From NCBI GenBank assembly GCA_046302855.1, contig JBKCHH010000044.1:1-5094 (forward strand): a stretch of DNA of 5,094 nucleotides, given 5' to 3'. The translations under genes were made by a program, and so were the position numbers. Position 1 is the first letter of the stretch. Each line of letters opens with the position of its first letter. The DNA is from JBKCHH01 sp046302855. Lineage in GTDB: Bacteria; Pseudomonadota; Alphaproteobacteria; Rickettsiales; UBA8987. Under the pieces are notes generated by a model. The model searched no databases. It saw only the letters and a list, made by a program, of their open reading frames with translations, and had not been told where the DNA came from. Shown here piece by piece: positions 1-5,094 of the stretch.

Positions 1-108
1 AAAGATTACAAAAAGCTATTTGATAAGTGTCGCAGTGTGGTTAGAAAAAAGGTGGAAGACCTAACTGGTAAAACTCCACTAATTGAATTTCAAATTTTAA
101 GAGTGTAG
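1..108 (+). CDS. C-terminal end of an unidentified protein (5' end outside window)
   Basis: Frame 1 is open from the first base and ends at TAG (106-108), giving 35 residues that start KDYKKLFDKC and end IEFQILRV. The segment is rich in Lys/Arg (RSVVRKKVEDL) and looks like a basic helix followed by a short beta-like hydrophobic end. The codon choice resembles that of the downstream genes, so I take it as a real gene tail and not a chance ORF. I do not recognise the family from so short a fragment and assign no function. The next gene starts 43 nt later on the same strand, but a plausible promoter and a hairpin lie at this boundary, so the two genes need not share a transcript. Confidence 0.6.
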   Translation, partial: KDYKKLFDKCRSVVRKKVEDLTGKTPLIEFQILRV

Positions 109-111
109 AAT
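83..111 (+). promoter_or_regulatory. Candidate sigma-70 promoter for the phaC-like gene
   Basis: TTGAAT (83-88) matches four of six bases of the -35 consensus. TAGAAT (106-111) matches five of six of the -10 consensus. The spacer is exactly 17 nt. Transcription would start near 118, leaving a leader of about 34 nt before the GTG at 152. The promoter lies inside the end of the upstream gene, and its -10 box includes that gene's TAG stop. In AT-rich DNA such matches arise by chance fairly often, so this is only moderately supported. Confidence 0.4.
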
Positions 112-126
112 AGAGCTAGACACTCT
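100..126 (+). terminator. Hairpin over the upstream gene's stop; weak terminator candidate
   Basis: AGAGTGT (100-106) and ACACTCT (120-126) are perfect 7-bp inverted repeats around a 13-nt loop, and the left arm runs into the TAG stop codon. The T-rich run that follows starts only several bases after the stem and is interrupted by A's, so this is not a canonical intrinsic terminator. It overlaps the candidate -10 box, so it could equally be incidental or part of a regulatory site. Confidence 0.25.
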
Positions 127-151
127 CAATAATTTATTAATTTTTATTACC

Positions 152-1114
152 GTGCCAAGCCAACTATTCACGCAAGATATTAATTTTGAGCGGTTAATTG
201 TTTCCTCCCAAATTCTAGCTGATTTTTTGGAAACAAAAAAGCCACTTGATTTTTATGATGGCGTTATGCAGGGCTATGAGCGGTTTTTATCTAGCCAATA
301 TGTTCCCATACGCCCCATTTGCCCAAAAATAATCTTTAGCATACAAAATACTAATTTAGAGTATTATGAAGGGGGGGATGAGATAATATTATTAATCCCC
401 TCTTTAATTAATAAATCATATATTTTTAACCTAAGCGAATATAATTCCCTTGCAAAAGACCTGGTGGAAAAGGGTAAGAGCGTTTTATTAGTAAATTGGG
501 GTGAAAAACCTTATAACTATTCTTTTGATGAATATTTAACCCAAATTCTGCACCCAATAGTTAATTTTATAAAAAAAGAATTTGTGGAGGCTAATATCCA
601 CACCGTTGGCTATTGTATGGGGGCAATTTTCGCCCTAAAACTATCTAATTATTTTAATTTTATAAAAACTACCCTTATTGCGCCCATTCTTGATTTTAGC
701 CATTTTAACCTATCTAAAACTAATAATTTGCTAGAAAAACAATATATTACCGGCAGTGAAATCAATAGCTTTTTTAGCAACCTTTTCGCTAAGGATATTG
801 CCGAAAAATACTATCGCTTTTCCTTTTTAAAAGAAGGCACAAGGCAATATTACAGCTTTTTAGATAAGGAATATTGGTTGCATGATTCTATTGGCGTTTC
901 AAGCAGGGCTTTAAAAGATTTAATAAGTGGTGTAAATTTGGGTGTAAGTCTAGAGGGGTTAAATTTTAATAATCTTAATCTTATTACAGGGAAATTCGAT
1001 AAAATTGCCCCAAAAGAATCTTACAAGCCTTTACACAAAGCAAGCCTTACAGAGTTAGCCACTGGGCATTTAGGGCTGGTAGTTGGCTTAAATCCAAAAT
1101 TTTTAATTGGTTAA
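152..1114 (+). CDS. phaC: Compact PhaC-family (polyhydroxyalkanoate synthase-like) alpha/beta hydrolase
   Basis: The 320-residue protein shows the PHA synthase signature. Residues 82-117 (IPSLINKSYIFNL, then NSLAKDLVEKG, then VLLVNWG) match the family's P-INK-YI-DL / NS---L--G--V-L--W block. The lipase-like box is G153-Y-C155-M-G157 with cysteine as nucleophile. The likely partners are Asp283 (GKFDKIAP) and His306 (GHLGLVVG). PHA synthases polymerise hydroxyacyl-CoA into cytoplasmic polyester granules. The length is near the short class III catalytic subunits (about 355 aa) and far below class I (about 590 aa). The Cys-to-Asp interval is shorter than usual, so the cap region looks reduced. 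Synthase activity is therefore an inference, and another acyltransferase or hydrolase role is possible. Dienelactone hydrolases also carry a GxCxG box, but they are shorter and lack the INK block. GTG is the start: no ATG or TTG precedes it in frame before a stop, and the next Met is residue 39. No clear Shine-Dalgarno is visible. Confidence 0.85.
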   Translation: MPSQLFTQDINFERLIVSSQILADFLETKKPLDFYDGVMQGYERFLSSQYVPIRPICPKIIFSIQNTNLEYYEGGDEIILLIPSLINKSYIFNLSEYNSLAKDLVEKGKSVLLVNWGEKPYNYSFDEYLTQILHPIVNFIKKEFVEANIHTVGYCMGAIFALKLSNYFNFIKTTLIAPILDFSHFNLSKTNNLLEKQYITGSEINSFFSNLFAKDIAEKYYRFSFLKEGTRQYYSFLDKEYWLHDSIGVSSRALKDLISGVNLGVSLEGLNFNNLNLITGKFDKIAPKESYKPLHKASLTELATGHLGLVVGLNPKFLIG

Positions 1115-1135
1115 GGTTTTATTAACCAATTGGTT
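1105..1135 (+). repeat. Competing inverted repeats at the end of the phaC-like gene
   Basis: AATTGGTTAA (1105-1114) and TTAACCAATT (1122-1131) form a perfect 10-bp stem with a 7-nt loop, and the left arm contains the phaC-like TAA stop. The middle arm also belongs to a 12-bp perfect palindrome, AACCAATTGGTT (1124-1135). AACCAATT can therefore pair with an identical AATTGGTT on either side, but not with both. No T-tract follows, so this is not an ordinary terminator. It could be a dimer-binding operator, an mRNA 3'-end stabiliser or an attenuator-like switch, and the sequence does not decide between them. Confidence 0.5.
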
Positions 1136-1140
1136 ATACT
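1135..1140 (+). promoter_or_regulatory. Possible -10 box directly upstream of the 91-residue ORF
   Basis: TATACT matches five of six bases of the -10 consensus. Its last base is 5 nt before the A of the ATG at 1146, so transcription would start at or next to that ATG and give a nearly leaderless mRNA. That would fit the lack of any Shine-Dalgarno. There is no good -35 box at 16-18 nt; TTGGTT at 1107-1112 is 22 nt away, which is too far. The box abuts the palindrome at 1124-1135. Support is weak. Confidence 0.22.
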
Positions 1141-1145
1141 AATGA

Positions 1146-1421
1146 ATGCTAACCAAATTTTTCTATATGAAAAATCATAATGAACCTTTGCAAATTGGCG
1201 CTAGTGTTTCTAGCGTTCAAGCAATAGAAAATCAGGCAGAACTAAATGATAAGATGAAAAATAGGCTTAAAAGGCTAATTACAATAGTAGCGGTTTTTGT
1301 TAAGGATTTAGTAAAAATCTCTAATCAAAAACTAGATTATTTTGTGCAAGCCCATTTTTTCAGCCAAGAACTAAAGTTTGTAAAGGTTGAGGCTTTTCAC
1401 AAGAAGGGAAAGAAACGATAA
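1146..1421 (+). CDS. Small hypothetical lysine-rich protein (91 aa)
   Basis: I do not recognise this protein. It is 91 residues, starting at ATG 1146 and ending at TAA 1419-1421. A second in-frame ATG at 1167 (Met8) would give 84 residues. Neither start has a clear Shine-Dalgarno, and a stop lies immediately upstream in frame. The N-terminal third (NEPLQIGASVSSVQAIENQ) is polar. The middle (residues about 38-60) looks like an amphipathic or hydrophobic helix (RLKRLITIVAVFVKDLVKI). The C-terminus is basic (KKGKKR). Its place 31 nt after a PhaC-family gene raises the idea of a granule-associated (phasin-like) partner, but I see no phasin signature and do not propose that function. The -1 frame stays open past its stop and encodes a hydrophobic stretch, so the true C-terminus may differ. 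Codon use is like its neighbours. Confidence 0.55.
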   Translation: MLTKFFYMKNHNEPLQIGASVSSVQAIENQAELNDKMKNRLKRLITIVAVFVKDLVKISNQKLDYFVQAHFFSQELKFVKVEAFHKKGKKR

Positions 1422-1501
1422 GTAAAATATCTGTATATTTAGGAATATTGGGTTTATGGTTTTCTATGCAACTTTGCTAAAAAGAAACCAGTAGAACTTG
1501 A
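1422..1501 (+). other. 80-nt intergenic spacer before the AsmA/YhdP-like gene
   Basis: There is no strong promoter, terminator or RNA structure. A 6-bp inverted repeat, TGGTTT (1457-1462) with AAACCA (1485-1490), spans a long 22-nt loop and is probably incidental. The frame -1 to the preceding ORF is open across most of the spacer, to TAA at 1478-1480. AGTAGA (1490-1495), a few bases before the ATG at 1502, is at best a poor ribosome binding site. Confidence 0.4.
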
Positions 1502-4500
1502 ATGCTTAAGATATTTTTTAGAGCCTTTGCTATTGTTTTAGTTATCTATACGATAATTTTTTCTTCCGTTTACTTTTTTCTATCCCACACACCTAGAAAA
1601 ATTACTAAAGATGGCATAGTGTTTAAATATGCAGTGGATATTTTGGGTGGAATAGACATAGATTATGATGAAATTACTGTTTTTATTCCCAAAAAATCCC
1701 TCTCCATTGATTTTGCTGCCAAGAATTTAAAAATCACCTCTAAAAAAGAGAGTTTTTTAATTAATAGCTTTTCAAGCAGTATAGACCTAAAAAGGCTTTT
1801 TATCGGCAAGATTTATATGGATAGTGCCGTTGCCGATAATATTGCCATAAGCTATTATAAGGATGAAGATTTATATGATTTAGATAGTTTGCAGGCCGAA
1901 AACTTTTTTGATTATAGAAAAAAAATCAGCGTTATTTTAGATGTTTTTTTCCTAAGAAAATCGCAATTGGAAATAAATAATATTTTTATAAAAAACATGC
2001 GTCTATCGCAGTTAGAGGGGGGCAACAACAAAACTAATTTCTTAATAAAATCAATTAAGGCAGAGAAAATTAGAAAAAATGGACTCATTAATTTTGCAGC
2101 CGATGCCGAATTGTTTTATCAAAATGAAAATATGAGTTTTAAAATCATTAATTTTAAAGATAAAAACGGCCTAACTAGCGTTCAGATGGATTTTATTAAC
2201 TTTGATATGAAGTTAATTTCCAAAATTACCGGCATTACCTTTGGCGATAAAAACAGAAAAAACATTGATGCCAACTTTTTTACTCTGGTGGATAATCAAG
2301 GTGTTATTCGTGAGGCTAATTTTAATATCTCCAGAATTGGTGATAAAAACAAAAAAATTACCTTTTCTAGCAAAACTAGCGATGTTTTAGAAAAAAATAA
2401 GCCCAATAAAATTAAGATAGAGGTAGAGAGTAAAAACATAGATATCAAAGATTTAATTGAATTTTGGCCAGGTGGCTATGCCCTTTCTTATAAAAAACTA
2501 CTAGAGCTTTATTTAAAAGATTTTTTTAGCCAAAAGGTTAATGTAGTTCTAATCACAGAGCCAAAAAACTTAAAAAATCCCGAATTTTTACAAAAAGAAA
2601 TAATCAAAAACTTGGAAATAAAACTACTTTTTAAAGATGTGGTGTTAAAATTAGATAAGCATTTAACTCTAAAAAACGCTAGTGGCATTATTTACCTTAA
2701 AGAAGAAAAGATTTTAATTTCAGTTGAAAATGGCTTGCTAGAAAACTCTAAGCTGGTTAACTCTCTTGCCACTATTTTTGAAAATACCGATGATAAAAAA
2801 TTCTACATTAAATTAGATTTAAACATTGTTGGCCCCATAAAAGATTTATTTCTTTTTATTCAAGATGATAAAAATTCCTTTAGTAAAACAATAGCTAAAT
2901 ATAAGAACCTAACTAGTGGGCAGGCTAAGTCTATTATTTCATCTTATTTTAGGCTGGAGGATGAAAATTTAAACTATAGTAATTCTAAAATAAATATTCA
3001 GTTAGACAATTTAAAGGTGAGCAAGGCTTTAGGCGATAATGCTATATCTGGCGATAATATCTATTTAGCATCAGAAGGGCTTGGGCTTAATATTAAAGGG
3101 GTGGTAAAGCTAGATAATATCAAGGCTGATACCGAATTTAAAAGAACCTATAGTGGTGATATTAATCAACCTATAAAAGATACTCAATTTTATAATGAAA
3201 TAAAAATACTCTCCAAAACCAACAATCAAGAAATATATGATTTCTTAGAAAAAAGCTCGCTCGATTTTGCTGAATTTAACGGGATAAAAGAGCTTTTTCA
3301 AAATAGTATTCTAGGCGAAATTGTTCTACAGCTTAAAGTTTTTGATAAGAAAAATAGCAGAAAAATTATTGGCGATATAGATTTTACCAATGCAGAAATC
3401 TATTACCCATTAATTAATATGCAAAAAAACAATAAGGCTCCTTTAAGCGTTAGTTTTTCAATAGATAAAAAAACCAGCATAGTGAATAAAACTAGAGTCT
3501 ATCAATATTCTCTTAGCGATTTTAAAATTTTAGGCGAAAAGACGCTGGCTAAAATCTATGGCAATTTAGAAATAATGAATCCCTTTTCCAAAAACAAAAA
3601 AACTAAAGGCTGGTTTAAAATTAGTGATTTAACCATTGGTAAGAATGATTTTAACCTTGTTTACGAAGAAGATGGTAATAACAGCTTTATTAACTTAAAA
3701 GGCAATAGTTTAGACCTCTCTAAACTGCCAGATGTTATAAGAAGGTTTAAATTCCATAAATCACAAAGAGAATCTTTGGCAATTGATTATAATATTAATC
3801 TAAAAAATTTGTTTTTAGCTAATGAGATAAGGTTTTATAATTTGGAGGGTTTTGTATCCTGCACGAAAGAGGAATGTAAAAAGGCAAACTTTAAAACAAC
3901 TAATGAAAGTAAAAAATCCCTAGAAATAGAATACAAAAACAATAAGTTTTTTTTGTACAGTGATGCTGCCACCGAGCTAATTAAGGGTTTGGGTATTTCT
4001 AATAATATTGTAGCCAAAAAAATCTCGGTAGTGGCGGTAAAGGCAATAGATAAAAAGGATGATGAACCCTATATGAGCGGGGAGCTAGAAATTAATTCGG
4101 TGCGAATAATAGAATCACCCATTTTAGGCAAGATACTTTCCTTTACCTCTTTCAAAGGTTTAAACAATACCTTAAAGGGTGAAGGCTTGCAGTTTGATAA
4201 AATAGTGGCCGATTTTAGTTATAAGAATAACATTATATCTGTAAAAAGGCTAAAATTTTTAGGCGGACCCTTTGGGCTAACCACCTACGGCACTATAGAC
4301 ATAAATAAAAATGAGCTTGATTTAACTGGGGCAATTACGCCAGCCATTGGTATTAATAATTTTATTGGTAAAATTCCACTAATTGGTGAAGTAATAACTG
4401 GGGGTGAGGGCGAAGGGCTTATTGCCACGCAATACCATATAAAGGGCGGTGTTGATGATCCAAAAATTACCATTAATCCATTATCTAACCTAACCCCTGG

Positions 4501-4525
4501 TTTTTTAAGGAGAATATGGCAATAG
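1502..4525 (+). CDS. AsmA/YhdP-like (DUF3971-type) inner-membrane-anchored envelope protein
   Basis: The 1007-residue protein has one hydrophobic N-terminal segment (about 8-28, after K3 and R7), which reads as an uncleaved signal anchor with the rest in the periplasm. The body is repetitive, beta-rich and without further membrane spans, as in the AsmA superfamily (AsmA, TamB, YhdP, YdbH). Members form long grooved rods thought to carry phospholipids from inner to outer membrane. FWPGGYALSYKKLLELYL (321-338) resembles the WP-containing segment of DUF3971 proteins. The C-terminal AsmA-like region (about 815-1005) is the clearest marker: GPFGLTTYGTIDI, then LDLTGAITPAIGINNFIGKIPLIGE, then TGGEGEGLIATQY, then DDPKITINPLSNLTPGFLRR, a pattern typical of alphaproteobacterial members. 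The length fits that family (about 1000-1100 aa). The only two cysteines are C787 and C792 (SCTKEEC), probably a periplasmic disulfide. Assignment to the family is strong; the lipid-transport role is known for relatives and inferred here. The MoeB/ThiF-like gene follows after 1 nt. Confidence 0.88.
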   Translation: MLKIFFRAFAIVLVIYTIIFSSVYFFLSHTPRKITKDGIVFKYAVDILGGIDIDYDEITVFIPKKSLSIDFAAKNLKITSKKESFLINSFSSSIDLKRLFIGKIYMDSAVADNIAISYYKDEDLYDLDSLQAENFFDYRKKISVILDVFFLRKSQLEINNIFIKNMRLSQLEGGNNKTNFLIKSIKAEKIRKNGLINFAADAELFYQNENMSFKIINFKDKNGLTSVQMDFINFDMKLISKITGITFGDKNRKNIDANFFTLVDNQGVIREANFNISRIGDKNKKITFSSKTSDVLEKNKPNKIKIEVESKNIDIKDLIEFWPGGYALSYKKLLELYLKDFFSQKVNVVLITEPKNLKNPEFLQKEIIKNLEIKLLFKDVVLKLDKHLTLKNASGIIYLKEEKILISVENGLLENSKLVNSLATIFENTDDKKFYIKLDLNIVGPIKDLFLFIQDDKNSFSKTIAKYKNLTSGQAKSIISSYFRLEDENLNYSNSKINIQLDNLKVSKALGDNAISGDNIYLASEGLGLNIKGVVKLDNIKADTEFKRTYSGDINQPIKDTQFYNEIKILSKTNNQEIYDFLEKSSLDFAEFNGIKELFQNSILGEIVLQLKVFDKKNSRKIIGDIDFTNAEIYYPLINMQKNNKAPLSVSFSIDKKTSIVNKTRVYQYSLSDFKILGEKTLAKIYGNLEIMNPFSKNKKTKGWFKISDLTIGKNDFNLVYEEDGNNSFINLKGNSLDLSKLPDVIRRFKFHKSQRESLAIDYNINLKNLFLANEIRFYNLEGFVSCTKEECKKANFKTTNESKKSLEIEYKNNKFFLYSDAATELIKGLGISNNIVAKKISVVAVKAIDKKDDEPYMSGELEINSVRIIESPILGKILSFTSFKGLNNTLKGEGLQFDKIVADFSYKNNIISVKRLKFLGGPFGLTTYGTIDINKNELDLTGAITPAIGINNFIGKIPLIGEVITGGEGEGLIATQYHIKGGVDDPKITINPLSNLTPGFLRRIWQ

Positions 4526-4530
4526 TATGA
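4507..4530 (+). promoter_or_regulatory. Oddly placed Shine-Dalgarno with a 4-codon mini-ORF at the gene junction
   Basis: AAGGAG (4507-4512), inside the last codons of the AsmA/YhdP-like gene, is a clear Shine-Dalgarno. The only usable start for the next gene in that frame is ATG 4527, 14 nt after it, which is longer than the usual 5-9 nt. Between them an ATG at 4516 opens a mini-ORF (Met-Ala-Ile-Val) whose TGA (4528-4530) overlaps the 4527 ATG as ATGA. The upstream gene's TAG (4523-4525) is 1 nt before that ATG. Coupling by terminating ribosomes is likely. A role for the mini-ORF is conjecture. Confidence 0.4.
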
Positions 4531-5094
4531 ACTACGAGTTTCAACAATTATATGCTAGGCATTTGTGTTTACCTGAAGTTGGGAAAATAGGGCAAGAAAA
4601 GCTCCTACAATCAAAAGTGCTGGTAATTGGGGCAGGTGGCATTGGTTCAGCTAGCCTTTTTTATCTAACTGCCAGTGGTATTGGGGAAATTGGCATAATC
4701 GACCAAGATAAAATAACCCTCTCCAACCTTTCTCGCCAAATTCTATTTGAAAGGGCAGATGTCGGCATCGCAAAAGTAGATGCCGCTAAGCAATCTTTAA
4801 GCGATTTAAACCCCAATACTAAAATTAATCTATATGGGGAGCGGTTTTCTGAAACCAATGCAAAAAAGCTAGTTTCTAAATATGATATAATTTTAGATGG
4901 GAGCGATAATATAAAAACCAGATACCTTGCCAACCTTACCTGCTTTAAGGCAAAAAAAACCCTTATTTCTGCCTCTTGTGAGAGGTTTAGAGCCCATATT
5001 TATATTTTCCGCTATCAAAAAAACACTGGTTGCTATAACTGCCTTTATCCAAACCTTTCTTATAAAGATACCTTCTTACAAAACTGCGAACAAA
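4527..5094 (+). CDS. MoeB/ThiF/HesA-family E1-like adenylyltransferase, N-terminal part (3' end outside window)
   Basis: The frame is open for 189 codons to the window edge. It starts MNYEFQQLYARH, and the family motifs follow in order: YARHLCLPEVGKIGQ (9-23), the nucleotide-binding VLVIGAGGIGS (31-41), acidic IIDQDKI (57-63), SNLSRQ (66-71), GIAKV (80-84) with Lys83, LNPNTKI (94-100) and ILDGSDN (122-128). CYNC (169-172) is the first half of the usual zinc-binding cysteine pairs. QNCEQ (185-189) places a Cys at the position where relatives have the NC-E-G segment; ThiF uses a cysteine there to bind its carrier. These enzymes adenylate the C-terminal Gly-Gly of a small ubiquitin-like sulfur carrier (MoaD, ThiS or similar) using ATP, in the cytoplasm. 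MoeB, ThiF and HesA cannot be told apart without the C-terminus and the neighbouring carrier gene. The second CxxC pair, usually about 70 residues on, lies beyond the window. The ATG 1 nt after the preceding stop suggests translational coupling. Confidence 0.92.
   Translation, partial: MNYEFQQLYARHLCLPEVGKIGQEKLLQSKVLVIGAGGIGSASLFYLTASGIGEIGIIDQDKITLSNLSRQILFERADVGIAKVDAAKQSLSDLNPNTKINLYGERFSETNAKKLVSKYDIILDGSDNIKTRYLANLTCFKAKKTLISASCERFRAHIYIFRYQKNTGCYNCLYPNLSYKDTFLQNCEQ

Noticed and set aside
64..85. Near-identical 22-nt match (20 of 22) between 64-85 and 4364-4385, encoding GKTPLI in one protein and GKIPLI in the other.
   Set aside because: Both copies lie in frame in unrelated coding sequences, and the similarity is explained by a short shared peptide with the same biased codons. 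There is no sign of a repeat family or of duplication beyond these bases.
1142..1180. 12-codon ORF (ATG 1142 to TAA 1178-1180) overlapping the start of the 91-residue ORF in another frame.
   Set aside because: It is too short, has no ribosome binding site and shows no leader-peptide features such as a run of regulatory codons.
1457..1490. Inverted repeat TGGTTT/AAACCA in the spacer as a terminator.
   Set aside because: The stem is only 6 bp and A/T-rich, the loop is 22 nt, and no T-tract follows.
3947..3954. T8 run in the AsmA/YhdP-like gene as a possible slippage site.
   Set aside because: Runs of A and T of this length are expected in AT-rich coding DNA, and several A6-A7 runs occur in the same gene. 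Nothing sets this one apart.
3835..4473. Two minus-strand open frames of about 60 codons (3835-4017 and 4285-4473).
   Set aside because: Both are antisense to the C-terminal part of the AsmA/YhdP-like protein, which has clear family motifs there. They have no start signals or recognisable content.
4661..4933. 90-codon open frame on the minus strand.
   Set aside because: It lies fully inside the E1-like adenylyltransferase, whose motifs are unambiguous on the + strand, so it is a shadow.

Overview
The window is AT-rich, tightly packed and transcribed almost entirely on the + strand. It reads as a stretch of an alphaproteobacterial chromosome. The best lineage marker is the large protein at 1502-4525. 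Its C-terminus has the layout usual for the alphaproteobacterial AsmA/YhdP-like (DUF3971-type) proteins, ending in an NPLS...PGFLRR-like motif. The strong A/T bias in codon choice and the compact PHA-synthase homologue suggest a reduced-genome group such as Rickettsiales or Holosporales, but that placement is inference. TAA and TAG end the complete genes, and there is no sign of a non-standard code.

Layout. 1-108: the last 35 codons of an unidentified gene. 109-151: a short spacer with a plausible sigma-70 promoter (83-111) and an overlapping hairpin (100-126). 152-1114: a compact Cys-type alpha/beta hydrolase of the PhaC (polyhydroxyalkanoate synthase) family, starting at GTG. 1105-1135: a set of mutually exclusive inverted repeats at the 3' end of that gene, next to a possible -10 box. 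1146-1421: a 91-residue lysine-rich protein that I do not recognise. 1422-1501: an 80-nt spacer in which an open -1 frame encodes a hydrophobic tail. 1502-4525: a 1007-residue inner-membrane-anchored AsmA/YhdP-like protein, probably in envelope lipid transport. 4527-5094: the first 189 codons of an E1-like MoeB/ThiF/HesA adenylyltransferase, cut by the window edge and starting 1 nt after the previous stop.

The last two genes are almost certainly co-transcribed and translationally coupled. The phaC-like gene and the 91-residue ORF may form a second unit, or the small ORF may have its own promoter. The gene functions (storage polymer or acyl chemistry, envelope lipid transport, sulfur-carrier activation) do not form an obvious single pathway. 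I see no mobile element, CRISPR array, tRNA or rRNA. I do not see a convincing new system here. The points most worth checking are a G7 tract that could switch the phaC-like gene off by slippage in either direction, the competing hairpins at 1105-1135, and the out-of-frame hydrophobic tail after the 91-residue ORF.
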